Positions 53,084-61,675 of a stretch of 64,000 nucleotides of DNA are shown one piece after another (position 1 is the first letter of the stretch; every line of letters starts with the position of its first letter). Under the pieces are notes generated by a model, which saw only the letters and a list, made by a program, of their open reading frames with translations, was not told the DNA's origin and made no database searches. Origin of the DNA: Paenibacillus_E oryzisoli_A (GTDB lineage: Bacteria; Bacillota; Bacilli; Paenibacillales; NBRC-103111); NCBI RefSeq assembly GCF_050467285.1, contig NZ_JBCMUN010000006.1:496001-560000 (forward strand), read 5' to 3'. A program made the translations under genes and the position numbers.

Positions 53084-54436
53084 ATGAAAATGGGATTTCT
53101 ACAGCGGTCCGCATTCGCCGCAAAGCTGACGGGCTGCCTGCTGCTAATCAGTATGCTGGCAGCCTGCGACCCTGGCAAGGAAGCGAGTGCGCCGGAGCTG
53201 GACAAGCTGTTTCGCATGCCTGCCCAGGCAGGAAGTGAGCTCAATGCGCCGAAGAAGGTGCTGCGGCTGTGGTCGTTTCATACGTCCAAGGAATTTGAGT
53301 TTTGGCAGGAGCTGGCCAAGCAGTATCAACAGCTGCATCCGGATACCGAAATTAAAGTGGAGTACGTGTCCAGCGATGATTATTTTACCGGGGAGCGGCT
53401 CCTCGCTTCGTTTGCTTCGGGGACAGGTCCGGATATTTTCTTCGTCTCGTCCCCGATGATTAAGCGGCTTGCGGATATTAACATGCTCATGCCGCTCAAC
53501 AGCTATTTTACGCCGGAAATCAAGGAAGACTTCTACCAGCCGGCGCTGGATTCGGTTTCGATGTACAACAACATTTATGCCGTCCCGATTGAGACGGAGC
53601 TAATGGGGTTATTTTATAACAAAGCGCTGTTCGACAAGCAGCATCTTGCTCCTCCTCGCACGTGGAATGAGATGCTGGAAGCAGCGAGAAAGCTGAAAAC
53701 ATCGCGGGTCAGCGGACTGACGATCGAAACGTTCGGCGGTGTCTATCAGAATTTTTCGTGGCTTCCTTTTCTATGGCAGACCGGGGCGGATTTGCTTACG
53801 CCGGACGGCAAGCATGCCGGATTAAAGGACGAGACAGGGCTGAAGGGCACCGACATGTACAACTTTTTCCGCAGCATGGTCGAGATGGGGTTAATCAATA
53901 TGCAGCCTTCACGCCCGGCGACGGATATCGGCATCTTGACGAACGGCGAGACCGCCATGCAGATCAGCGGAACGTGGAATCTGCGCATGCTGGAGACACA
54001 GTACGCGGATCAACCGATCGGCGTCGTTCCGCTGCCGACGCCAGACGGCGATAAGCGCCTGACCATCGCAGGAGGCTGGAAAATCGCGGTCAATCCGAAC
54101 AGCGAATATGCCAGCGAGGCGGCGAAGTTCGTCATGTGGGCGTTCTCCGGCGATACGAGTATTCCGCTCAAATGGTGCAGCGACGTGAAGTTCGCGTATT
54201 CTCCGCGTAAATCCGTGATGGAAGCGGGCAAAGACTATTACCGCAAGGGCCTGCGTGCGGTGTTCACGAATGACATTTTCGGCACGGAGCGCATGGAGCC
54301 GCAGTATCCCGAGGAGATTAACCGGATTTTCACACAATCGTTGCAGAGCTTACTCTATAGCGGACAGAGCGGCAAAGAGGTGGTTCAAACGATGCAGGAT
54401 CGAATCGACCAGTTCGTCTCTGTCATCCAAAAATAG
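53084..54436 (+). CDS. Sugar-binding lipoprotein (first of two paralogs, linked to two-component genes)
   Basis: A 450-residue lipoprotein with lipobox SMLAAC. It shares many motifs with the next binding protein (KFAYSPRKSV, GTWNLRMLETQYADQPIG versus GTWAINRIEEKYKDVPIG). It begins 2 bp after the response regulator and is thus co-transcribed with the kinase pair rather than with the permeases. It could be an extra receptor that presents sugar to the sensor kinase, as in three-component systems. ATG 53084 is 6 bp after AAGGAGG. Confidence 0.9.
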   Translation: MKMGFLQRSAFAAKLTGCLLLISMLAACDPGKEASAPELDKLFRMPAQAGSELNAPKKVLRLWSFHTSKEFEFWQELAKQYQQLHPDTEIKVEYVSSDDYFTGERLLASFASGTGPDIFFVSSPMIKRLADINMLMPLNSYFTPEIKEDFYQPALDSVSMYNNIYAVPIETELMGLFYNKALFDKQHLAPPRTWNEMLEAARKLKTSRVSGLTIETFGGVYQNFSWLPFLWQTGADLLTPDGKHAGLKDETGLKGTDMYNFFRSMVEMGLINMQPSRPATDIGILTNGETAMQISGTWNLRMLETQYADQPIGVVPLPTPDGDKRLTIAGGWKIAVNPNSEYASEAAKFVMWAFSGDTSIPLKWCSDVKFAYSPRKSVMEAGKDYYRKGLRAVFTNDIFGTERMEPQYPEEINRIFTQSLQSLLYSGQSGKEVVQTMQDRIDQFVSVIQK

Positions 54437-54524
54437 TCCCCCCAGCTAAATTATTTCTCGTTATGTGGTGTTGGTCCCCCCGTTTATACTCAAGGTGTAG
54501 ACGAAATGAAAGGGGATACAACGA

Positions 54525-55868
54525 ATGAAACGAACTTGGAAAGTAGTCGGAGCTGCAACGATCAGCTCCATGCTCGCGCTTCAATTGGGCTGCAGCTCCT
54601 CGACCACGAGCTCGACAGCGAGCACACAGCCTGCCGGCAGCACAGCGCCGGCAAGCACAGCGGCGCCGAAGGACACCAGCGCAGCGAAGAAGGACAAAGT
54701 AAAGCTGGCATTCTGGGATATGCACACGGAAGCGGAGAGCAAATTTTTCAAAGATTTGGTGGATGAATATAACAAATCGCAGGATCAAGTTCAAATCGAG
54801 TACTCCACGTATGACCAAGCTTCTTACACAACAACGAAACTGCCGACCGGCTTCGCGAGCGGAGACGGTCCGGACATTTACATGATCAGCCCCGGCGACT
54901 TCATGAAATTTGCCAAGTCCGGCCTCATGAAGGATTTGACTGGCGATTTCCCGGCTGGTGTGAAAGAAGATTTCCTCCCTGCCTCACTCGATGCCGTTAC
55001 CTATAACGGCAAAATTATGGCGCTGCCGTTCGAGCTTGAAACACTTGGCCTTTATTACAATAAAGAAATGCTGGATAAAGCTGGCGTCGCCGTGCCGAAA
55101 ACATGGGATGAGCTTTATGCAGCAGCCAAAAAGCTGACGACCGACAAGGTAGCAGGCCTCATCATTCCTCCCGATAAAGGACCTTACTTCAACTTCATCT
55201 GGTACCCGTTCCTGTGGCAGCAAGGGGGCAACGTGCTGAACGCAGACGGAACCAAATCCACCTTCAATACGCCAGAGACGGCAAAAGCCCTTGATTTCTG
55301 GGGAAGTTTCTTTAAAGACGGCTTATCGCCGAAGAAGCTTCAGCTCGGTCCTTGGGAGATCGACAACTTAGGGAATAAAACCGCAGCGATGCAAATTGTC
55401 GGCACGTGGGCAATCAACCGCATTGAGGAAAAATATAAAGATGTGCCGATCGGCCTGGCGCCGATTCCGACACCGGCCGGCGGCAAAGCGGCGACGGATG
55501 CGGGCGGCTGGAAAATGGCCGTTAACGGCCAAAGCAAGCATGCTGCCGAAGCGGCCAAATTCGTGATGTGGGCGTTCGGCTCCTCCGATCTGACGCACGC
55601 GCTGAAATGGGGCACGGAAGTGAAATTTGCTTACTCCCCGCGCAAATCCGTTGTGGACAAAGGGAAAGACATTTACAGCAAGGGCTTGCGTAAAGTGTTC
55701 ACGGAAGAAATCTACAACTCCGCGATTCCGGAGCCTCGTTATCCGTCTGAAGTGGTGGATGCTGTAGGCGACGCGATGCAGTACGTCATGTACGGCAAAA
55801 TGTCCGGCGCAGAAGCAGCCAAAACGGTAGATGCCAAAATTACGGATATTCTAAGCAAACAGAAGTAA
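54525..55868 (+). CDS. Sugar-binding lipoprotein of ABC importer (second paralog)
   Basis: A 447-residue lipoprotein with lipobox LQLGC and a Ser/Thr/Ala-rich linker. Family-1 binding protein (KVKLAFWDMHTEAESKFFKD, LPFELETLGLYYNKEMLDKA). It is probably the main receptor for the permeases at 55942 and 56841. AAAGGGG precedes the ATG. A separate promoter in the 88-bp gap upstream is plausible but not clear. Confidence 0.92.
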   Translation: MKRTWKVVGAATISSMLALQLGCSSSTTSSTASTQPAGSTAPASTAAPKDTSAAKKDKVKLAFWDMHTEAESKFFKDLVDEYNKSQDQVQIEYSTYDQASYTTTKLPTGFASGDGPDIYMISPGDFMKFAKSGLMKDLTGDFPAGVKEDFLPASLDAVTYNGKIMALPFELETLGLYYNKEMLDKAGVAVPKTWDELYAAAKKLTTDKVAGLIIPPDKGPYFNFIWYPFLWQQGGNVLNADGTKSTFNTPETAKALDFWGSFFKDGLSPKKLQLGPWEIDNLGNKTAAMQIVGTWAINRIEEKYKDVPIGLAPIPTPAGGKAATDAGGWKMAVNGQSKHAAEAAKFVMWAFGSSDLTHALKWGTEVKFAYSPRKSVVDKGKDIYSKGLRKVFTEEIYNSAIPEPRYPSEVVDAVGDAMQYVMYGKMSGAEAAKTVDAKITDILSKQK

Positions 55869-55881
55869 CAGGAATCTGGGT

Positions 55882-55918
55882 GGGGCCGCTTGCTCCGAAA
55901 ATGGCTGGGCGGCTCCCC
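55882..55918 (+). other. Stem-loop between binding-protein and permease genes
   Basis: GGGGCCGC (55882-55889) can pair with GCGGCTCCCC (55909-55918) and there is no T run. Such intercistronic hairpins often stabilise the binding-protein part of the mRNA. Confidence 0.4.
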
Positions 55919-55941
55919 TTGTATCCGAGGAGGGGTAAGGA

Positions 55942-56829
55942 GTGACGCCAAGACGCAGCAATGCCCGCATGCTCCGAGAATGGGCGACGGCTTACAGCTT
56001 TCTGCTGCCCAATATCGCGGGGCTGATGATCTTCGTTTTTGTACCGATTTTATATGCGTTCTATGTCAGCTTGCATGATTGGAACGCGTTATCGCCGAAG
56101 GTGTACGTCGGCTTTCAGAACTATGTGACACTGCTATCGGATGACGGGTGGTGGCACTCAGTTACACGCACGCTGCTTTTTAGTGTCGTGTACGTTCCGT
56201 TGTTATTTTGCCTTTCGATGCTCTCCGCACTGCTCGTGAACAGGCTGCGAGGCAAAGAGGTTGGTGTCGTGCGCACTATGTTTCTCCTGCCGTTTGCCGT
56301 GACCTCGGTCATCTCGGCCATCATTGCGATGTTTCTGCTTGATCCGCGCAACGGGCTGGCGAATCAATTGCTTGCGGCAGTCGGAATCGGGACTCAGCAA
56401 TTTCTAGGTTCTCCGACGCAGGCGATTTATTGTGTCATCCTGACGCTGCTATGGATCAATGTCGGCTATAACATGACGATTTTCTTATCCGCAATGAAAG
56501 AAATACCGGCGGACTATTTCGAAGCTGCGCATATGGACGGCGCAACACGCTTTCAAAGCTTTCGCTATCTGACCTTTCCGCTGCTGCGCGAGACGAATAC
56601 GTTTATTCTCATCGTCACGACGATCGCTTCTTTTCAAATCTTCGATCATATCATCGTGATGACCAAAGGCGGACCGATGGATTCAACCGAGGTCAGCGTG
56701 CTCTACATCTACAAGGAAGCGTTCCAAATGCTCAATATGGGGTACTCTTCAGCGCTTGCCTTCGTCCTGTTTCTTATCGTGTTCGTGTTTTCCATGATTC
56801 AGTTAAAATTCTTCTCTTCAAAAGATTAG
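55942..56829 (+). CDS. CUT1 sugar ABC transporter permease (UgpA/MalF type)
   Basis: A 295-residue permease with six helices and EAA loop YFEAAHMDGATRFQSFRYL; FVPILYAFYVSLHDW marks helix 1. GTG 55942 has GAGGAGGGG 6 bp upstream. Belongs with the binding protein 54525 and the next permease. Confidence 0.93.
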   Translation: MTPRRSNARMLREWATAYSFLLPNIAGLMIFVFVPILYAFYVSLHDWNALSPKVYVGFQNYVTLLSDDGWWHSVTRTLLFSVVYVPLLFCLSMLSALLVNRLRGKEVGVVRTMFLLPFAVTSVISAIIAMFLLDPRNGLANQLLAAVGIGTQQFLGSPTQAIYCVILTLLWINVGYNMTIFLSAMKEIPADYFEAAHMDGATRFQSFRYLTFPLLRETNTFILIVTTIASFQIFDHIIVMTKGGPMDSTEVSVLYIYKEAFQMLNMGYSSALAFVLFLIVFVFSMIQLKFFSSKD

Positions 56830-56840
56830 GCGGTGCTGCT

Positions 56841-57653
56841 ATGAGAATAATGAACCGGTATATGTTGCCTTCGGTTTCGATCCTTATCGGAGCTGCCATG
56901 ATTTTTCCCATCTACATGCTGATCATCAGTTCGTTCCGCTCGGAAACGACGGTGTTTACGATTTCGCTGCTTCCGACGGAATTCGCCGTCGGCAACTTTG
57001 TAGAAGCCGTAAAGTCCTCGCATTTGCTTAGGTCCATTCTAAATTCGTTCATCGTGTCGACGACAGTCACCGTTGTGGCGATGCTGTTCCATGCGATGTC
57101 CGGGTATGCGCTTGCCCGCTTTCAATTTCCCGGTAAAAAACTGATTTTCGCCTGGATGCTCAGCACCTTAATGATTCCGTTTGCCGTCATCATGCTGCCG
57201 CTTTATCTCATTACCAAAAATTTGGGCATGACCAATTCTTTTGCCGGGTTGATTATTCCTGCCATTTTTAACGCTTATGGCATATTCCTGTTCCGCCAGT
57301 TTTATCGGGAATTTCCAAAGGAACTGGAAGAGGCAGCCTATATAGAAGGGCTTTCTCAAGCAGGGACGTTTTTCCGTATCGCGCTGCCGCTGTCGATGCC
57401 GATTATTGCGCCGCTGACGATCGGCTTCTTTCTGGCTAACTGGAATTCGTATATCTGGCCGCTCATTATTACACAGAAGGAAACGATGTGGGTCATTCAG
57501 GTCCAACTGGCGAATCTGGTTGGCGGCGGCTATGTGACGCCGTGGAATATTGTGCTTGCCGCTGCGGTCATCGCGGCATTGCCAACGTTCCTGCTCTTTT
57601 TTATCATGCAGAAATATTTGGTGGAAGGCATTAAAATGACCGGGATCAAATAA
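56841..57653 (+). CDS. CUT1 sugar ABC transporter permease (UgpE/MalG type)
   Basis: A 270-residue permease with EAA loop LEEAAYIEGLSQAGTFFRIA and C-terminus MQKYLVEGIKMTGIK. It starts 11 bp after its partner. No ATPase gene is present in the locus. Confidence 0.93.
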   Translation: MRIMNRYMLPSVSILIGAAMIFPIYMLIISSFRSETTVFTISLLPTEFAVGNFVEAVKSSHLLRSILNSFIVSTTVTVVAMLFHAMSGYALARFQFPGKKLIFAWMLSTLMIPFAVIMLPLYLITKNLGMTNSFAGLIIPAIFNAYGIFLFRQFYREFPKELEEAAYIEGLSQAGTFFRIALPLSMPIIAPLTIGFFLANWNSYIWPLIITQKETMWVIQVQLANLVGGGYVTPWNIVLAAAVIAALPTFLLFFIMQKYLVEGIKMTGIK

Positions 57654-57701
57654 GGTTTCCGTTTGCTGGTTCAATCCAATACATCTAGGAGCTGATTCGT
57701 T

Positions 57702-58796
57702 ATGTTAGGTTCATCGTTAAGAGATTTATACCGCACACGTCAAGGAAAGCGCAAACGGGCGTCGAGCTACGACACGACGGGGGGCAACCGCGATTACGCA
57801 AAGTTGTATCCGGGGGACACCATTAACATCTTCGACGTAGCTGGCTCCGGCTGTATTACGCATATTTGGATGACGATGGCGCCGCTGGACGATGCGGCCG
57901 TTGAAACGTATCTGCACCGCAAAGTCGTACTGAACATGTATTGGGATGGGGAAGAAAATCCAAGCGTTCAGGCGCCGATTGGCGACTTTTTCGGGATGGG
58001 ACACGGTATTACGAAAAATTACAGTTCCGCTCCGCTGGCGATGAGCCCTGAAGACGGAAGAGCGCTTAACTGCTTCTTCCCAATGCCGTTTGGCAGCCAT
58101 GCCCGTATCGAGATCACGTCCGAAGCGGATCAGCCGATCAAGTTTTACTACTACGTCGATTACGAGCAGTATGATTTCCCGATCGACAGCGAGCTCCGCT
58201 TTCACGCCATTTGGCGCCGAGAGCTGACCGACGGCATCGATGACAACGTGTCGAATGCGCTATATGAATTCGGCGGTAAAAATACGACCGGCGACGGCAA
58301 CTATGTGCTGCTGGATGCAGTCGGCAAGGGCCATTATGTCGGCTGCAACCTGAACATTCACAACCTGCGGATGACGCGGGAGTGGAACTGGTACGGAGAA
58401 GGGGATGACATGATTTTCATTGACGGCGAGCCATGGCCACCTTCGCTTCACGGAACGGGGATGGAGGACTACTTCAATACGGCCTGGTGTCCGCAGCAGG
58501 AGCAGTGTACACCATATCACGGCATTATTCTGGGCGGAGGACCGAACTGGTCCGGCAAAATTTCGGCGTACCGCTTCCATATCGAAGACCCGGTCATGTT
58601 TGACAAGTCCATTCGTGTCACCATTGAGCACGGTCATAACAATAACCGCAGCGACGACTATGCCAGCACGGCCTATTGGTATCAGACGGAGCCGCACAAG
58701 GACCACCCGATCATCCTTCCGGTCTCCCAGCGGCTGCCGCTGCCTGATATTCTGGGCTTCAACCCAAATGACTTAAAAACGTGCTTCGATTACTAA
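57702..58796 (+). CDS. GH172 (DUF2961) family glycosidase
   Basis: A 364-residue cytoplasmic protein without signal peptide. Family motifs include ASSYDTTGGNRDYAKLYPGD, GSGCITHIWMT, GDFFGMGHG and GTGMEDYF (residues 251-258), the last holding a conserved glutamate. GH172 includes alpha-D-fructofuranosidases and exo-D-arabinofuranosidases that form sugar furanosides. With fucI and araB in the locus, removal of D-arabinofuranose from imported oligosaccharides is the most economical role. It is the last gene of the importer operon and is followed by a terminator. Confidence 0.9.
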   Translation: MLGSSLRDLYRTRQGKRKRASSYDTTGGNRDYAKLYPGDTINIFDVAGSGCITHIWMTMAPLDDAAVETYLHRKVVLNMYWDGEENPSVQAPIGDFFGMGHGITKNYSSAPLAMSPEDGRALNCFFPMPFGSHARIEITSEADQPIKFYYYVDYEQYDFPIDSELRFHAIWRRELTDGIDDNVSNALYEFGGKNTTGDGNYVLLDAVGKGHYVGCNLNIHNLRMTREWNWYGEGDDMIFIDGEPWPPSLHGTGMEDYFNTAWCPQQEQCTPYHGIILGGGPNWSGKISAYRFHIEDPVMFDKSIRVTIEHGHNNNRSDDYASTAYWYQTEPHKDHPIILPVSQRLPLPDILGFNPNDLKTCFDY

Positions 58797-58798
58797 TC

Positions 58799-58843
58799 CA
58801 AAAAGCTGCGGCCATCTACATCGAGAGAGCCGCGGCTTTTCAG
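58799..58843 (+). terminator. Rho-independent terminator after GH172 gene
   Basis: AAAAGCTGCGGC (58801-58812) pairs with GCCGCGGCTTTT (58829-58840) with one mismatch, ending in T. Confidence 0.8.
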
Positions 58844-58855
58844 TTTGCTCACAGG

Positions 58856-58885
58856 TTGACGAGCCGGAAGGCCGCGGTCTACAAT
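58856..58885 (+). promoter_or_regulatory. Promoter of lacI-family gene
   Basis: TTGACG (58856-58861) and TACAAT (58880-58885) are 18 bp apart, a good sigma-A promoter. Confidence 0.75.
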
Positions 58886-58887
58886 TG

Positions 58888-58901
58888 TGGTAACGTTAAC
58901 A
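58888..58901. promoter_or_regulatory. LacI-type operator on lacI promoter
   Basis: TGGTAACGTTAACA fits the symmetric pattern TGNTAACGTTANCA with the central CG typical of LacI-family operators. It lies at the expected transcription start, which suggests autoregulation. Confidence 0.6.
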
Positions 58902-58944
58902 TAGCGGATCGGCTAACGGTTCCGCTCAAAAGGATGGGACCCGT

Positions 58945-59931
58945 TTGAGCAAAATGACAATTAAAGATATCGCGCGGGAAGCCGGCGTATCTACGGCGAC
59001 GATTTCACGTGTATTGAACAGTTCCGGCTATGTGAGCCCTGAGGTCAAACACCACGTTCAAGAAGTCATCCGTAAATTTAACTATCAGCCGAATGCGATT
59101 GCCAGAAGCTTGAAGCAGGAGAAGTCGCGAAGCGTCGGCATTGTGCTGCCGGATATGGCCAACCCGTATTTTATGAGGATCTCCCGTACGATCCAACATC
59201 GCTGCTTCCAAGAGGGGTATCATTTACTGTTCATGGATACGGAGGAGAATCCGGAGAAAGAGAGCGAAGCGCTCCAGTTTCTGCTTGAAAAAAGAATTGA
59301 GGCGCTCATTCTCGCCAGCACAGGGGGGAATCTTGAGCAAATTCAGTCCATCAGCGATTCAGGCACCCATGTCATTCTGCTCGACCGGCGGTTTCCGGAC
59401 CTCGCGCTCGATACCGTATCAGAGGACAATCGATCTGCAGCCAAGTGTGCAATCGCCTATTTAGTGGACAAGCATCATGAGCGGATTGGGCTTGTGAACG
59501 GACCACAAACGATCAGTACGGCGCATGAACGAAGAGAGGGAGCACTGATCGGGCTCGAGGAGGCGGGAATCGCCATCGCGCCGGATTTGCTCTACGAAGG
59601 CGACTACACGCGTGAATCGGGAATCGCGGCGATCCGGCATTTTTACCAATTGGAGAAGCCGCCGACCGCTGTATTCTCCGCCAATAACGAGATGACCTTC
59701 GGGATTTATCTGGGCTTGCAGGAGCTTGGTGTTCCTCTGGACGCCCTCGAGGTTGTGTCGTTCGGGGATCTTGAATTCTCTTCCTTATTCACACACAGGC
59801 TTTCAGCCATCAAGCAGCAGCCGCAGGCATTGGGCGAGGCAATCGGCGAGTTATTGATTCAGCGGTTAAACGGCGGCGTTGGCGAAGCCAGGGACCAGCA
59901 AATCGTAATTCCGAGTTTAATTCCATTTTAA
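58945..59931 (+). CDS. LacI-family transcriptional regulator
   Basis: A 328-residue regulator. The HTH is TIKDIAREAGVSTATISRVL (from about residue 5), then the hinge and a sugar-binding core (SVGIVLPDMANPYFMRISR, HVILLDRRFPDL, FSANNEMTFGIYLGLQELG). TTG 58945 lies 7 bp after AAAGGATGGG; ATG 58954 is the alternative. It may control the fucI/araB and GH172 operons to its left, or the mannitol genes to its right. It has its own promoter and terminator. Confidence 0.92.
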   Translation: MSKMTIKDIAREAGVSTATISRVLNSSGYVSPEVKHHVQEVIRKFNYQPNAIARSLKQEKSRSVGIVLPDMANPYFMRISRTIQHRCFQEGYHLLFMDTEENPEKESEALQFLLEKRIEALILASTGGNLEQIQSISDSGTHVILLDRRFPDLALDTVSEDNRSAAKCAIAYLVDKHHERIGLVNGPQTISTAHERREGALIGLEEAGIAIAPDLLYEGDYTRESGIAAIRHFYQLEKPPTAVFSANNEMTFGIYLGLQELGVPLDALEVVSFGDLEFSSLFTHRLSAIKQQPQALGEAIGELLIQRLNGGVGEARDQQIVIPSLIPF

Positions 59932-59936
59932 GAAAA

Positions 59937-59979
59937 AAAGAAATCGTCAGGGTAATCGATGCCTTGACGATTTTTTTTA
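59937..59979 (+). terminator. Rho-independent terminator after lacI gene
   Basis: AAATCGTCAGG (59941-59951) pairs with CCTTGACGATTT (one bulge, ending 59973), followed by a run of T. Confidence 0.85.
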
Positions 59980-60060
59980 TGATTTCCGGCATTACGGAAA
60001 ATACTAAATCTCATTGACATGGCGCGGCCAAGCTGACACTAAGAACGACACCCAACCAAA

Positions 60061-60073
60061 ATGTTGTCAACAT
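60061..60073. promoter_or_regulatory. Palindrome upstream of mtlA
   Basis: ATGTTGTCAACAT is a perfect 13-bp palindrome 31 bp ahead of the -35 box. It is placed where an activator such as MtlR would bind, but the site is not proven. Confidence 0.4.
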
Positions 60074-60103
60074 CATTCATGACGAAAAGGGATTTTGATT
60101 TGA

Positions 60104-60133
60104 TTGATCATGAAAGCGCTTTTGCATTACGAT
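60104..60133 (+). promoter_or_regulatory. mtlA promoter with overlapping cre site
   Basis: TTGATC (60104-60109) and TACGAT (60128-60133) are 18 bp apart. The spacer begins with TGAAAGCGCTTTTG (60111-60124), one mismatch from the cre consensus, so CcpA binding would block polymerase. Confidence 0.6.
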
Positions 60134-60168
60134 AGGAACATGAAAGAGATACAAGGAGGTTATCCTAT

Positions 60169-61614
60169 ATGGACACACTAGCTGCAAAGCAACAAGCTTC
60201 GACGGATGGAGTCCGTGTGAAGGTGCAACGTTTCGGTCGCTTTTTGAGCGGAATGGTCATGCCGAATATCGGAGCGTTTATTGCATGGGGGCTCATTACA
60301 GCTTTATTTATTCCGACTGGCTGGATTCCAAGCGAATATTTAGCGAAGCTTGTCGGACCCATGATCACTTACCTGCTGCCTCTCCTGATCGGATACACAG
60401 GCGGAACGATGGTACACGGGACGCGGGGCGGCGTCATCGGCGCGGTGACGACCATGGGCGTTGTCATCGGTACGGACATTCCCATGTTCCTCGGAGCGAT
60501 GATCGTCGGACCGTTCGCAGCGTGGGTACTGAAGCAGTTCGATAGATCGATTGAAGGCAAAATCAAATCCGGTTTCGAAATGCTCGTTAACAATTTCTCC
60601 TCAGGCATTATCGGCGGGATCTTGGCGGTTCTCGCCTACGCCGTCGTCGGCCCGGCGGTGCAAGTCGTCAGCAAGCTGCTGGCTTCCGGCGTTCAAGTGC
60701 TTGTAGATGCAGGGCTGCTTCCTCTTGCGAATGTGTTGATCGAACCGGGCAAGGTGCTGTTCCTCAACAATGCCATCAACCATGGCGTGCTGAGTCCGAT
60801 TGCGCTCGAGCAAGCGTCCAAGACAGGCAAATCGATTCTGTTCATGTTGGAGTCCAACCCGGGTCCAGGGCTAGGCGTTCTGCTGGCCTACTGGCTCGTC
60901 GGCCGAGGTGCCGCGAAATTGTCGGCTCCTGGCGCGGCGATCATTCACTTCTTCGGCGGTATTCATGAAATTTACTTCCCGTATATTCTCATGAACCCGC
61001 GTTTAATCTTGGCGGTTATTGCCGGCGGCGTGACAGGCACGTTCACGTTCAGCTTGTTCGGTGCAGGTCTGGTGGCTCCGCCATCGCCGGGAAGTATTTT
61101 CGCTTATATCGCAATGGCGCCAAAAGGCGGTCTTCTCTCTATCTTCACCGGTGTCATTACCGCGACAATCGTTTCTTTCGTTGTTGCAGCCCTCTTACTG
61201 AAAACAGGCAAACAAGCGGATGACGAAGATAGCTTGGAGCAAGCTCAAGCGAAAATGAAGGAAATGAAACAGAAGCCGAGCACAGCCGCAGCCTCCGCTA
61301 CAGCTGTCGCGGTTGAAACTCCGCTGAAAGCGGCAGCTGACGTGCGCAAAATCGTGTTCTCCTGTGACGCAGGTATGGGATCGAGCGCGATGGGCGCTTC
61401 CATTCTAAGAAAGAAAATGAAGGAAGCCGCCGTCGACGTCACCGTCATCAATACCGCGATCAGTGAAATTCCGGACGACGCCGATATCGTCGTTACCCAC
61501 AAATCGTTGACAGACCGGGCGCGCAATCAGGCACCGAAGGCTGAACATATTTCGATTGAGAATTTCATGAAAAGTCCGGAATATGAGACGCTGGTTAATC
61601 GGTTAAAAAGTTAA
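60169..61614 (+). CDS. mtlA: PTS mannitol-specific EIICB
   Basis: A 481-residue membrane permease and phosphotransferase. The EIIC part (residues about 15-345) has KVQRFGRFLSGMVMPNIGAF and the substrate motif HFFGGIHEIYFPYILMNPRL. A charged linker leads to the EIIB part (residues about 393-481), with phosphorylated Cys399 in IVFSCDAGMGSSAMGAS. There is no EIIA domain; that is supplied by mtlF at 63838. It imports mannitol as mannitol 1-phosphate. AAGGAGG precedes the ATG. Confidence 0.96.
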   Translation: MDTLAAKQQASTDGVRVKVQRFGRFLSGMVMPNIGAFIAWGLITALFIPTGWIPSEYLAKLVGPMITYLLPLLIGYTGGTMVHGTRGGVIGAVTTMGVVIGTDIPMFLGAMIVGPFAAWVLKQFDRSIEGKIKSGFEMLVNNFSSGIIGGILAVLAYAVVGPAVQVVSKLLASGVQVLVDAGLLPLANVLIEPGKVLFLNNAINHGVLSPIALEQASKTGKSILFMLESNPGPGLGVLLAYWLVGRGAAKLSAPGAAIIHFFGGIHEIYFPYILMNPRLILAVIAGGVTGTFTFSLFGAGLVAPPSPGSIFAYIAMAPKGGLLSIFTGVITATIVSFVVAALLLKTGKQADDEDSLEQAQAKMKEMKQKPSTAAASATAVAVETPLKAAADVRKIVFSCDAGMGSSAMGASILRKKMKEAAVDVTVINTAISEIPDDADIVVTHKSLTDRARNQAPKAEHISIENFMKSPEYETLVNRLKS

Positions 61615-61675
61615 TCTACCTAACTAACGCTGGCTATGCCGGCGTTATCTCCATTTTGATACGAGGAGCATACCT

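Noticed and set aside
54436..54481. Two GTCCCCCC elements 38 bp apart upstream of the second binding-protein gene
   Set aside because: They could be regulator half-sites, but the motif is short and low in complexity, and no third copy was found to support it.
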